Shown here: one piece after another, positions 25,200-36,986 of the stretch
Numbering within the stretch: the first letter of the stretch is position 1
Layout: each line of letters opens with the position of its first letter
NCBI GenBank assembly: GCA_038025085.1
Contig: CM076154.1
Location: forward strand, 26,527,501-26,591,500
Length of the DNA: 64,000 nucleotides
Reading direction: 5' to 3'
Source of the DNA: Tetragonia tetragonoides
Lineage: Eukaryota; Streptophyta; Magnoliopsida; Caryophyllales; Aizoaceae
Position numbers and translations under genes: made by a program
Notes under the pieces: generated by a model
Told to the model about the DNA's origin: nothing
Seen by the model: only the letters and a program-made list of their open reading frames with translations
The model's database searches: none

Positions 25200-25640
25200 G
25201 ATAACATGCAGTGCAAGCACATATTGGAACAGTCGATGAAGACGTCGATGTTGATGTTGATGGCTATTAGATTGCCAAGTTGACTTGAATTGAAGAGGCG
25301 GTCAGAATCGCCAGATTGACATTGAAATTGAATACGGCAATTAAGATCGCTGGATTGACTTGAAATTGAATATGGCAGTCAGGATCGTCAGATTGACTTG
25401 AAATTGATGTTGCCTCGTCTGAATCGCCAGATTGACTTGAAATTGATTGATACGGCTGTCAGGATAGCCAAATTGACTGATGTTGGTTGTTAGAATCGTC
25501 AGATTGACTTGAAATTGATGGATACGGTTGTCAGGATCGCCAAATTGACTCGAAATTGATGGTGGCTGTCGAGATCGCCAAATTGATTTGAATAATTGAC
25601 TTGAATATTGAAGATGGGTGTCGGGGTCGCCAAATTGACT
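25200..25640. repeat. Irregular tandem repeat in the element's 3' UTR
   Basis: About ten diverged units of roughly 36-45 bp, each with a variant of GATCGCCAGATTGACTTGA. On the minus strand they yield a repetitive frame (25341-25901), which I regard as non-coding. Confidence 0.85.
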
Positions 25641-27427
25641 TGAGGGGTTGACTTGAGTTATATATTTCCTGTAAATGCAAATGCAAAGACACACACAAAC
25701 ATGGCAATGCAAACACATATTCGACCAATAAACACACATAGGAGATTGAGTTGAACTTAAAATGGGAATAAAAGGCTCCCAATATAGAAAGCAGATTGAG
25801 AAAAAGATTTTGAAAATCGAGGTTAGAAAAGACTTAGGGGTCCAAAGTAAAAGCAATTTCCTTGATCGAATTGAATAAGAGGGTCTCCATTGGGCCTTCA
25901 CCTTGGATGAGTGGCATTTCTTGAATGATCTACCATATCAGGATTTGGAGGAACACTTGCTGGATTGATGTCAAGCCTTGAGCGCGGAGTTTGATTATTC
26001 GAGTATTGAAAGACTTTGCACGAGCCAGAGAGTATAGACATGATGGGTGATTGAAGGAAAGGTATGGATCGAAAAAGATAAAACAATTTGAATTGTGGAC
26101 TAGAATTGGAAGGGTTGATAAGGGAAGCACATCGATTGTGGAAGTGATGGAAAGAAAGACATGGCTTCAATAATCGAGTCCAAGTTCTAGGCTCTAAAGA
26201 ATTATCCATGGAACAGTTAAGGTGATTCATAGAAAACCAAGTTGATTTTAAAGAATGTATAAAGGGATTCTTGATGATTGAATTTAGAATATTACCGAGC
26301 CTCGAGAGAAGCTGCCTACGTATCCTTGCGGAATCAGGCCGAACGTAATTCATATAATTTTTATTTTTTATTATGCCCTTAGTTTTTGCCTGAATCATTA
26401 TCTTGGATGATCGATCCAGCGGGTTTGCCCTAAATTTTGCCTAGGCCATTGAATGAATGGGCCCAGCGGGTTTTTTATTTGACTTTAATGCCCTAACTTT
26501 TTCCTAGGTCGCCCTTGCGGGTTTTCAACCTAGCGGGCTACACATGTTTTGAGTGTCTAATTTCTAAGAGGACTTTCGGGTTGTAGTGTAAGGCTTGGGT
26601 TTGGGTTACAAAAGAAAAGGATTAAGGCTCAAAGTTCCATCAAAGCCCCCAGTGTGCATATGGATCACCTTATGTTTCGAAAAGTGGATAGATCTTGAAT
26701 TTCATTTTTTTTTTACCTTGATTTTCTCTTTTGCTTTTGCACTTTGAACACTTTTCTTCTTTTTTACTTCTTTTTTTTTCTCTTTTTTCAAATCTTCTAA
26801 ACTCTTGGAATTCCACATCTCTCATGGATAGTGACACAACGGATTGACACTATCAAAATCCCCCAGGTTAAGGATTATGTGGGTATGAAATGAATGGCTA
26901 TGTGTTTGAGGCCCAACTTGGTTGCAAGTGGATTTTGAATATGGATTGAAAAGGTTTGATAAAGGGTGACAAATGAATGCCTCATTTACTCGACTTGACT
27001 CATGGACACATGCTTTTATTATTATTTTTATTCCTTTGATTTGAATTGATCATCTTTTCCCTTAGCATTAATGAATTAATAGCAACTTGGATTCATCATT
27101 GAATTTGAGTGTTCCATGGATAGAAGATATAACACAATAAGAAAAGTAATTGACTTTATTGAAGAAAGGAAGAAACGCAAGGCTAAGGCTTGAGAACCCC
27201 TAAGTAGACTTGGACTCGAATTGGGAAAGAAAGAAGTGGGAGGGACTCTCCGACTCATGCTAATCTTACTAAACTCGAAAACAAAACAAAATCCTAAGAG
27301 AAGACTAGTCTTGAAGGCGCTTGACATCTTGATGCTTCTCTTGACGCTCTTGGCTTGAACTTCAAAAATGGGCCTTTAGAGTGGAGACCTCTAGGCTTAG
27401 TGGTTATGGCCTAATGGATTACTGTTG
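25641..27427 (-). other. Internal region of the Tat-like element, no domain recognised
   Basis: I find no RT, RNase H or integrase motif on either strand. The frame at 25898-26398 matches nothing I know. A T-rich stretch near 26700-26800 resembles a degraded UTR. Confidence 0.5.
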
Positions 27428-27715
27428 TTATTGGGTTTTAATATCTGGGGCTGGGATAGTCCCATTATCTATGAGATCTTGGATCTTATGCTTTAGAAAC
27501 CAACAGTCATCAGTGTTATGACCCCGACCTCGATGGAACTTGCAAAAAGCTTCGGAATCTCGCGATTTGCTTCGATTCTGTGGAGATGGGTCTGGAGTTG
27601 GACCTGTAGGGTGAAGATGCCCATTTTGCTGCAGTTTCTCGAATGCTTTGCTTAACATAATGCCCAATGTGGAAAAGTGGTTGGGAAGAAATAAGGAAAG
27701 AGATTTTTGAAACAC
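27428..27715 (-). pseudogene. Gag-like C-terminal fragment with zinc-knuckle-like motif
   Basis: The 95-residue frame contains CKFHRGRGHNTDDC followed by WFLKHKIQDLIDNG. This is the conserved C-x2-H-x4-H-x4-C block and linker seen in gag proteins of plant Tat/Athila-type gypsy elements. The capsid part upstream is not recognisable, so this is a remnant. It lies nearer the 5' LTR (right side), as gag should in a minus-strand element. Confidence 0.7.
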
Positions 27716-28571
27716 AAGAAAAGGCGAAAGATTTTTAAAAACGGGGAAAAGATTTCGAGAATGGAAAGAAAATAATTTGATAAAGAGGGTTCAGAAATAA
27801 AAAAAAGATCTCCTTCCTAATGAGGACCCCTAAAATATGAGAGTTTTGAAATAAGGGTAAGAACACGATAAGGAATGTTCCAAATACCATATCGCACATA
27901 GATTACCTCCAACGAAGCAAGAAATGTGGGAAATTGAATCTAGAATGATCCCTCAATTGGTAACTTTTCAAGGACATTTAACTCGAACAATCCTTTAAGG
28001 TAAGTAACGTGCTTTAATTATTGATCCTCCATTTTTTACTTGATTAATAAAAGAAAGAGTCTTGACTCAAAAAGGAAAAAGAATATATACTATTGACTTA
28101 ATTATGGAAACAAGACTCTTTTAGGAATAAGACTTGGGGAAGAGGAAAGATTCTTGACTTGTTATGGGAAAAAGAAAATTACTCTTGACTTAAATAATAC
28201 TCGTTTGAAAAAATGGAAAAGACTCGAAAAAAGGATCGGGTGCGTTTCGTCATCTATGTGATGCATAGTAAAACTAGACGTACCGTTTTACATATCTCGA
28301 ATGGAAACATGTAAATGTCATGGGGTGGAACACGACTATGTGCAAAGGAAACTCGGACCTAGTGGGTCACCGGCCTAAGTCATAGACAATGCTCCAAAGG
28401 GTAATTCCTGTTTATGGTGTGGTGATGTCTTTCGACATCTTGCAAAGATAACGCATGCAAATGGATGACATGAATGCAAAGCGATAATAACCACATAATG
28501 GCCTTTGAACCAAGAAATATGAATTAACAATCAACATGGACAAGCTTTCAAATTACACCCTCTTATTAAAT
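27716..28571 (-). other. Leader between primer site and gag remnant
   Basis: AG-rich sequence on the plus strand (27720-28230) with no credible frame; probably untranslated leader plus decayed gag. Confidence 0.5.
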
Positions 28572-28589
28572 CCCAAGTTTAGTCGCCAC
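28572..28589 (-). other. Primer-binding site, tRNA-Arg type
   Basis: On the minus strand GTGGCGACTAAACTTGGG follows directly after the LTR end ...CCTACA. It shares the TGGCGAC core with the site at 19015, placing both elements in the same broad lineage. Confidence 0.7.
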
Positions 28590-30356
28590 TGTAGGAACTC
28601 TCGCCTTTCAGCGCCTGATTGAAATAATAATAATGTTACAGGTTCTTAAATATAAGAGATTGATTGATATTGATTAAGGGATTACTGAACATATGAAGTC
28701 GCTACCAATTTTTAAGGGAACAATTGGAAACCATCAAAGTGCACCAATTTCCTATTGGGAATTATGACTCATATAACCCAAAGGTCAAAGATTGAGTTCA
28801 GGGGTGTGAGTACGAAAAAGACAAAACGAATCTCATCTAAATCGCCCGTAATAACGGCCTCTACTAATCCTATCCATGTTGATTCTTAATTCACATAACA
28901 AGGTCCCAAACAATTCGGTCGTCCAAAATCCTAAATTAACTAGGTGGGTTGAACAAACCAAATTATTAAAATTATCGCTTTGCATGCACATGATTACCCA
29001 ATTGCATAATTTGATTAATAGAACACAACCAAAATAATAGAAATATGTTCTCCAACCTCACCGTGCTAGCTTAACTCGCGAATTGCCAATTTGCATGAAC
29101 AAGCATGTTAGTAACTTCAATGGAAGTAAAATAAAAGATATAAACACTAATTACATGTTAGTATGCTAATTGAATTGACTAATCATGGAAAACATACAAA
29201 AATATGATATTTACACTAAACATGATAAAATATAAGAAAACTAGAAATTAAACTAAAAAGTAACTTATGCATAATAATCATGAAAGCAATAATTAAAATT
29301 GATCTACATATGATGAACTAAATAAAACATGCGAAGAACATTAACCATGACCATAATATAAATAAAACATGCTTTGAAAATAGATTTAACAGTTGAAAAG
29401 ATGAGCCCTCAGGTTGAACCTTGATTGTACTAGAATTGAATGCAATTGCTTTTGATATTGGACTTAATCTTGGGATGAGACTTGTACTTGATAGGGGTTT
29501 GAAGATAGTTTTGATTGATGTGACAAGGGTTGAATGGAAGAGAGGAGAGAGAGAGATTAGGGTTTTCTAGAGTTGAATCCCGTAATAATGAGTTCTGCCT
29601 CCAAAAAACAGAGTTTAGAGAGGTATTTATAAAAAATGGACCGGAGAAAATAGGAAATTTGGGTCTCCGAGCCAAAATTGGTGCACAGCGGCCCACCGGA
29701 GCGCCCCAGAGGCTCTAGCGGCCTTAACAATGCCGCTGGGCCCGGCGACCCGTTTTACGGTCTCCGCTCCCATGAAAATACCGCCGGAGCGCTCGTTTGA
29801 GGTACGATTTGCCTGATTCTTGGTGCTTTGGATTCCTTGTTCAAAAGGCTTTCTTTTGACATTTTGTGGGCTCATATAGCACAAGTATCCTATGAGTTAT
29901 TGCCCAAACACTAGAGATGTGTCCTTTCAGCGCATTAATCAATCATAGGATCATATATCCTTCGATTCTATTGGAATTTTGGCCCATAATACATCATTGG
30001 AAAGCTAATTCAACGAGGAATACAATACTAGTAGGCCAATAATCCAATTAATCTTTGAATGTCAAAAAATCAGTCTTGAACCGTGATATGCGGGTATGAG
30101 AATATCGTTTTTAGCCGTAACTTCATTAAATCATAACTTTTGACTCCGATATTCATTTGGGACAAATGAGATGGAGTTGGAAAGCTTATGGAAAGGGATA
30201 TTTCATGGTATTGAAATGTGAAGGTTCCGAAATAAATATGGATAATGAGACACAAATAAGCACAAGTATTTTGAGCATTGACATTCAATGCATTATGTTC
30301 ATTATAGGTTATCATCATTGGGCATTGAAAAGAAGGGACACATTAGGATGTCTACA
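28590..30356 (-). repeat. 5' LTR of the complete Tat-like element
   Basis: 1,767 bp. On the minus strand it begins TGTAGACATCC and ends GTTCCTACA. It keeps the 143-bp block deleted from the other LTR and a short GA tract. Confidence 0.9.
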
Positions 30357-30745
30357 AGATGACACGTAGACGCCACAATGTATCAACTTTATCTCATAGT
30401 TTTAGTTGTGGGGTATAAAACGAGCATGTGCTATCAGCTTTAATTAGTGTACAGTACACTGTTAATGTTGTTAATGCAAAATGAGTTTATTCAATATTTT
30501 CATTAATTGAATTACTTATTTAAATTTGTGTACATATACTGCTTTTATTATCTATCTAAATTTAGTCCAATCTCATTACAAATAAAGGTGGCATGAAAAT
30601 ATGGCATCTTGCATTCTATGGATAAAAATCTTTGCAATAAAAAAAAAGTATTTTTACCAATAATATTAATAATTTCACATCAAACATATTAAGCATTATA
30701 TTATTAAATATATTCATGAAATAATTTTACGAACCTAAAACCTAG
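30357..30745 (+). mobile_element. Right half of the Helitron split by the Tat-like element
   Basis: It resumes after the target duplication with GACACGTAGACGCCAC, continuing the sequence interrupted at 23427. It ends ATAATTTTACGAACCTAAAACCTAG, CTAG at 30742-30745, matching the ends at 16064 and 31506 except that the hairpin has been lost. Confidence 0.6.
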
Positions 30746-31506
30746 TATATACATATAATTGGGTCATTATTCGTGTGGTGACGGCACGTGAACACCATGT
30801 AGGCGACACATAATCGTGGACAGTTGACACATAAGTTGCCATGCAAGCAAGTCATCCAACATGTCATCACCTCATTAATGCATAAAGTTAATTATCACAT
30901 TTATTATTAATAACATATTGTCTCAAATTATAAAATAACATAACTTTTGTTACGCAACGTGGAATATTATAATTCTTACTTCATTGAATTTGATTTCAAA
31001 ATGAGATACATTTGTCCTATAATGTCCCACAAAATTCAATTACTTTGGTATAAACTAAGTATTTAAGACACGACCATATTCGTTATTTATCATACAAAAT
31101 CACACATGAATATTTCTATGATTGGTGTGCATATTGGTGGATATGTCAAGTCTATAATTTTATTGGTTAAACCATTTAAAATTTTCCAATTTATTTTTGG
31201 GCACTTAGACATTTCGTTGAGAGTGAATAAAATGAATTGTAGTTAGATTGATCGAATGTACTAATTCAAGCATTCACTAATTTGTAAAAAAAAAATAACT
31301 CTTCCCTTTCCACTATTGATAAAGTCTTTATTGGTATCCTTGACACCAAAATTATTCACTCTATTTAATTGAGTTCATGGCTTTTTTCCAGCATGGAATA
31401 TGCTCTGCATAGCTCCATTTTCATAATATATTTGGATAAGAAATTAAACATCATATATTTGTAAAATTATTTTACGGGCCCGTGCGAAGCACGTGATAAA
31501 AACTAG
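30746..31506 (+). mobile_element. Short non-autonomous Helitron
   Basis: It begins near TATACATATAATTGGGTC, directly after the CTAG of the preceding unit. It ends with a hairpin (CGTGC-GAA-GCACG) and ATAAAAACTAG at 31503-31506, followed by T. It shares GTGTGGTG, TTTTGTTACGCAAC and GAGATACAT with the units at 22262-23427 and at 59173. It interrupts the copia integrase region. Confidence 0.7.
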
Positions 31507-34207
31507 TTATCACTATGAACAAGTTCAAGTAAACTAGTGTCTTTTTCAATAGATTTCTTAAACAATAAAGGTCACAAAAGCCCCTATCGTTCCGAAGTTT
31601 AGCTGGACAAGCCATCGACGTTGAAAATAGGTTATCTAGACTCGCTACATTTCAGTTTTGGTCAAGTACACCCTTGAAGGGTTGAGAATGGGAAAGTGAA
31701 GTAAACTCTCATATTACATAATTGAGTTTCACAAAAATATGATTTTAATTTTTTAAGTTAAATCTTAACTTCTTAAAAATGCAAACAAATCCCACTACTT
31801 TTTCTCATTTTGAATTCAATTTTTTTGTTGTTGTTATATCCATCATTTTTTTTACACGAGGCAATAACATTTATGAAAAAACTATTTTATTTTTTATAAC
31901 AAGAGGCATTAATATAATTGGGGATAAACTAGAGCATAATAGATCATTGGTCATTTTACACATTTTCTAACGGCAAAATAACAATTTTACTAGACAAACT
32001 AATTGCAGACAATGATTGATCACCATCATTCTAATAAGATTATTGGAAAGAAAAAAGTATTATTTTTCATTAATTTTCTTTTTATTCGATTGTTTAGAAT
32101 GGATATATAGTCTTGAACCTAATATTATTGATTTATTAAGGTCAAATTAAAGTATAAAAAATGTCAAAAAATATTATAAATGAAAAGCTGCAAAGTTCGG
32201 CAAATTCACAAACAAAATAAGGGATGGAACAAACTTTTATGAAAATTAAAAAGTGTGTAATATCAAATATATCGAAGAGGAAAAAAATTATTTGATTGTC
32301 TATATCCTAATTTTTATTTTATTTTATGATTTTGGTGTGTGTTAGTTTTATTATTTGTACTACAATTTTATTTTATAATATGATAATTTGCTCATTGAAA
32401 TTAACAGGACAAAAAAAATAAGAATAAATGATTTGATTTTTCATTTTTTATGTATATTTTTCATAGCACTTGTCTCATCGGAGAGTGTACATCACTCTCT
32501 CATTTTCTGGCCATCTAAGGGTCTATACGACCAAAAATACAACGTTGGGGTTCTATACAACCCATTTTGAACGTTGATGGCTTGTATAGCAAAAAGAGAG
32601 AACGATAGGGGTCTGTATGACCTTTGTTGGTTCTTAAAAATCTTTCTAAGTTGCTTAGCATGAACACATACTTGCCATTTTTGTTTCATGTCAATAGAAG
32701 ATTTGGAACAAGTTCAAGAGTCATCATGCGTCTAATAGAATTTAAATTCACTTGTCCAAGCCTACTATGCCAAGTATTACAACATTCAACCTTTGCAATA
32801 GATAAAGGAGAACTAGTAAAACTTTTATTATCACAAGAAGGCATGAGATTCAACTTAAACAACCCATCACGAATATAACCTTTGCCAACAAAAACACCAT
32901 GTTTGGAAATTACAACTCTATTAGACTCGAGAATAACTTTAACCTTGTCGTGTACTAATCAAATTTTTCTTAATATCAGAAACATGAAAAACTCCATCTA
33001 AAGTGAGACAATTCCCGGAGGACAACTCTATCTTTACTTGACCTTCTCCTAGGACACGTGTCATAGTCCCGTTCCCCATGCTTACAGTATGTGTCTGAAA
33101 CCTGGTATAAAGAAGGAAAAAAAAATCAGCACACACATGAACATTAGCCCCTGAATCTACCCACCAATCATTTGAGTTAAAAATAAAAGTTAACTCTGGG
33201 CTAATGACATAGTACCTATTAGATGGGGAGCCGGAGATAGCACCAAGAATGACAACATTAGCCTGGGGCTTAGGAGCTATTTTTGGGGCAGAATTAGATG
33301 CATTCTCTCTAGGCTGACGCTGACGATGGAACCAATCTTATGGAAAAACAATTGGATCTCTCACAAACAAAGCAAAAAGACTCATTCCCGTGATTTTTAC
33401 CCTTAAGCCTATTGTTATTATTAAAGGTATTGTTATCATGCCTATAAGAAAAAGAGTTTTTGCAAAACTTATTTTTGTTAGGCTCAAACTTCTTAAAATG
33501 TTTTGACTTGGGCTTACTGGCATTTTCAACAAGGTGGGTCTTAGCTTGAAACTCAGGTTTTTTCAACTTCATTTGAGAAAGACGAAGTTTTTCTTCAATC
33601 TTCAATACACAAGCAAATAAGCAAATTTTCAAGAGTAAAGTCTTTAGGCTTTTGTCTTAGACTCCTATCAAAATTAGACCATAAAGTAGGCAATTTTGCA
33701 ATCAATAAAGTAACAAGCATAATATCAGGTAACATGATCTCCTTCAATTTCATTTCATAAACAATATTTTCAAATTCATAAATTTGGTCTGACATAGACT
33801 TTTCATCTACCATTTAAAGTTCAATAACATTGTCACAAGAATAATGTTTTAGACCTTTTTCAGCAGAATAATAATATTTAAGTTCAAGTGCTTCCCATAA
33901 CTCAACAGCAGATCTAGTATGACAGAAATTTTTATAACTGCTATCAGTCAAAGCACTCAAAATACGACCATGACACTATCTTTGTCACTAATATCTTGTT
34001 TACTACCAGAAGATTTTTCAGTAACAGGTATGACTACTTTACTAGTAGAGGTCTTAGTATTCTTTTCACTTTTTCCATTCAAAATAACATAAATAAATCC
34101 TAATTCAGTAGCCAGAATTTCATTTACTGTTGCCAACAGAAAAAGTTTTCACCAGTAAATTTATGAGGCTTACTAGACAAAGACCTAATCATATCCATGG
34201 CAGACAT
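31507..34207 (-). pseudogene. Ty1/copia gag-protease-integrase relic
   Basis: Read on the minus strand from ATG 34207: a degenerate start with MSAMDMIRSL; a UBN2-type gag segment around 33813-33595 (YEFENIVYEMKLKEIMLPD); a zinc-knuckle remnant near 33370 (CFVCERSNC); the protease active site WVDSGANVHVCADF near 33170-33120; and the pre-integrase block near 32780 (WHSRLGQVNLNSI). A MULE (31563-32629) then interrupts it, and the frame resumes with the start of the integrase domain (LLELVHSD near 31520) before a Helitron ends it. Stops and frameshifts occur in gag. RT and RNase H are absent. Confidence 0.85.
31563..32629. mobile_element. Non-autonomous MULE inside the copia relic
   Basis: The terminal inverted repeats start CAATAAAGGTCA on the left and CAACAAAGGTCA on the right (reverse complement), with further shared text (CCCCTATCGTTC, ACAAGCCATC-ACGTT). 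The 9-bp target duplication is TTTCTTAAA / GTTCTTAAA (31554-31562 and 32630-32638), matching at 8 of 9. The interior is AT-rich without coding sequence. Copia coding text continues on both sides. Confidence 0.75.
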
Positions 34208-34362
34208 ATTGATCAATAGAAATACTACCACAATTTTCTCTCTAAGATTGTTAAAAAATAGTTGTGCAATACAAAAGGCGGGTAGTAGTACTTCTATCAA
34301 TCACACTGTGAACAATACAATGAACAACAATTAAACAAAATTAAGAATTAAAGAGTTTAGAG
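34208..34362 (-). other. Copia leader region
   Basis: AT-rich sequence upstream (on the minus strand) of the copia gag start; interrupted at 34363 by a hAT element. Confidence 0.4.
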
Positions 34363-35105
34363 TAGGGGCGGATCTACAGTCTTAGTAGTGGGGGACGGGC
34401 CCCCACTGACATTTGGGCTGAGCTGTTAAGTATTTGATGGGCCAAGCGTGTGCCCCCATCTAAGAATAGTTGGTGCCCCCAGTGAATATCTCGTGAGGCC
34501 CCCAGAAATTACAATATTCAGCACATTTATCTCTGTCTACCCTTCTTGTGGGCCCTTCATCTCAGCTTTTTACTGTCCCTTGGGCCTTGACAATCACCTC
34601 ACCATCTGTCAATCTCCTCCTCTTTCGATAATCCCACTGTTAGAATTATTTCCTATCACAATTTCACAAAGGAAAATATCAGTCACATCAAGGTTTTTGC
34701 TTTAAGAAAAATGGGGAAGAAGGTTTTAAAACTTGGGTCTAGCACAGGGACAAATTCAATGAAGAGTTTATTTATTTAAGATGTTAATTTTAGCACCTGT
34801 GATCATGTCATAAAGTAGTGATTATGTTTCTATCAAGGTGATATACTTGTTTCCACAAGATGGCAATCGTATCTTTTTGTTTTTTTTTTCGAATCTACTC
34901 TTGTTGTACACAAAAACTTATTTAACATGATTTTATTGTAATTTTTGGTAAGACAATGGTCTCTTTTTAGTGAAATAAGGGTCACAATCATAATAAATTT
35001 ACTATTATAGTTCTATATGGTGACCCCATTTCTTGTTAGCTCTTTTAGATACATTTTATATTTACAAGGTGCCCCCAGTGAATTTTATTCCTAGATTGGC
35101 CACTG
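34363..35105. mobile_element. Non-autonomous hAT element
   Basis: 743 bp. The ends are TAGGGGCGGATCTACAG on the left and, as reverse complement, CAGTGGCCAATCTAGGA on the right, close to the well-known hAT terminus CAGTGGCGGATCTAGGA. The 8-bp target duplication is GTTTAGAG / GTTCAGAG (34355-34362 and 35106-35113), 7 of 8. Subterminal TGCCCCCAGTGAAT occurs near both ends. The frame at 34448-34705 has no recognisable domain. Confidence 0.8.
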
Positions 35106-35113
35106 GTTCAGAG

Positions 35114-35436
35114 AATGAATTTGAAGTAGCATGGGTTGAAACATGCAATGTGCTACCCTAAGAGAGAAAACGGCCCACTACACTGGTACTTTGTAATTTG
35201 ATATGCTCATCTCCCAAGATACATTAACCCGTTAAATCGTTCAATTGCAGCGAACGATTTCCGAACCAATGAGCATCAAATGCTCTTATAAAGAATAAAA
35301 ACCAGAATACTATTCTATATATAAAATTTGTTAATAGAGCAATATCAATAGCAGGTTGTAATTTGTTACTAAGTAATAAAACCGTGGAAGTAGAGCATTT
35401 TTTTTTATACGTCTCTCGACACTACCAATCAAAACC
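35114..35436. other. Possible remainder of the copia 5' region
   Basis: It continues from the hAT target site. On the minus strand a CTTTATAAGAGC sequence near 35280-35300 resembles a TATA box, so this may be LTR sequence, but I find no paired LTR. Confidence 0.3.
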
Positions 35437-36986
35437 AATTTATTGAAGCACGACTTAGGTGTTTAGAGTTGGAGTAGTGGTTCCAATTTAATGGGAAAGT
35501 GCCTTGTAAAAAGGATAGAAAGTGGGCGCATGAAAAGTTTCAGCAAGCTGGTGGTTTTAACATTATGAACGTGAGGATGTGGAACCAAGCTGCAATCTGC
35601 AAATTACTATGGGCACTCAGTGCTAAAAAAGATGCTCTATGGATACTTTGGGTGCACACATACTATATCAAGCAATCTGATTTGTTGACAATGGGTGCCC
35701 CCGCTCAAGCTTCTTGGATGGTAAAAAAGATCTTTCATATGAGAAAGCATATGAGCACGTTAGGGGATTGGAATTGTGTTGTGAAACAGAATAAATTTTC
35801 AATCAAACAAGCATATAAAAAGTTGAGAGGATCAGTTAGTAATGTCACATGGAAGAACCTGGTTTGCTCAAACCCAGCTGCACCTAAAACCACCTTCATT
35901 CTCTGGCTTGCCTTGCATGGAAGACTGAGAACTCAAGATAGGTTGCTCTCCTGAGGTGTAATTTGTGACCCTCTTTGTGTTTTCTGCAATGCTCACACTG
36001 AATCTCAAAATCATTTATTTTTTGAGTGCCTGTTTTCACAGCAGGTTTGGAGGAGTATATTGAGCTGGATAGGTGTAAACACACAGGTTGTTGATTGGCA
36101 AGCTACATGTGAATTGATGATCAGAATATCTAAGGGGAAATCTCCCATTGCTACTGCAACAAAGATGAGCTTGGCCACGACTGTTTACTGCCTATGGATT
36201 GAGAGGAACACAAGAAGTTTCAACAACCGAGGTACCTCTGCTGAAAAAATTGTGTATCAGATCCAGACCTTGCTATACATACGTAGCCAACAATCCTCAG
36301 TGTTCCTGCTTTTCTTTGAGGCTTTGTGATGATTAACTAGATGAGTAACTTTTTGCGTGTTTTTGTCTGAGTCTCTATCTCAATGTGGTTCTGAGTCTCA
36401 GGATGTACTGAACAGCACATGAAGTGAATTGGTGGCCACAATCAGGGCCGTTCCTAAGGTTTTTGAGGCCCTGGGGCGGGAAAAATAAAGGGCCCCTAAG
36501 TATGAATAACTTGTTTTATCGGCAAAAAATAAAATAAAATTTGGGCCCCGTATTAGGAAATGAGGATATGAAGAATGAAAAATTATTTTAAATTATAGAA
36601 AAATGGGTGCCAAAGAGATTTGATCTCAAAATCTAATGTAGGTAAGGAACAACACAACTCATTTCCAACCAAGGAACCAGGCCCTTTTTCATGTTTAGTA
36701 TTTGCAAGTTTTTTTATTTATCTTATTTTTGCATTGTTGTTTGGGCCCTTTACAGAATGGGCCCTAGGCGGTCACCCCTCTGACCACCCCTTTATGCCGG
36801 CTCTGGCCACAATACCCTTCCTAGAAGGTGAGTGTGGCTTCCTACTGATGCTGAGTAGGTCGTCTCTCCCATTGTTTATATGGTGTATTGAGTTTAGGTT
36901 TTCTTTGAGAGGCTCAATTAGTTGGGCCCGGTCTTGTAAACGCTTATTTCTGGTGATTAATACAAAACTTTTAATTACCAAAAAAA
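35437..36986 (+). pseudogene. 5'-truncated L1-type LINE: RT C-terminus, zf-RVT and 3' UTR
   Basis: A single frame runs from about 35499 to 36329 with one in-frame TGA (35952-35954). It carries the region C-terminal to the RT (GGFNIMNVRMWNQAAICKLL) and the zf-RVT module: TWKNLVCSNPAAPKTTFILW, then CVFCNAHTESQNHLFFEC with its C-x2-C and H-x4-C pattern. The 3' UTR continues to 36986 and ends in ATTACCAAAAAAA; a hAT element sits inside it. A 5' truncated LINE with an A-tail is the usual outcome of target-primed reverse transcription. Only one stop in 277 codons suggests a fairly young copy. Confidence 0.85.
36443..36805. mobile_element. Short hAT element in the LINE 3' UTR
   Basis: 363 bp with perfect 8-bp target duplications GCCACAAT (36435-36442 and 36806-36813) and hAT-type ends: CAGGGCCG on the left and CAGAGCCGG on the right as reverse complement. 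It contains inverted GGGCCC-rich segments. The plus frame at 36620-37090 spans its right end and the LINE tail and is not a gene. Confidence 0.9.

Larger units (their letters stand above)
23428..30356 (-). mobile_element. Complete non-autonomous Tat-like LTR retrotransposon
   Basis: A 6,929-bp element with two similar LTRs (23428-25143 and 28590-30356), flanked by a perfect 5-bp target duplication AGATG (23423-23427 and 30357-30361). On the minus strand the order is: 5' LTR, primer site, gag-like frame, tandem repeat, polypurine tract, 3' LTR. The 3.4-kb internal region lacks recognisable protease, RT or integrase, so it would need proteins from another element. It is inserted into a Helitron. 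The LTRs differ by many substitutions and indels, so the insertion is not very recent. Confidence 0.9.

Noticed and set aside
25341..25901. 186-codon minus-strand frame
   Set aside because: Consists of the 3' UTR tandem repeat read in one frame; no domain.
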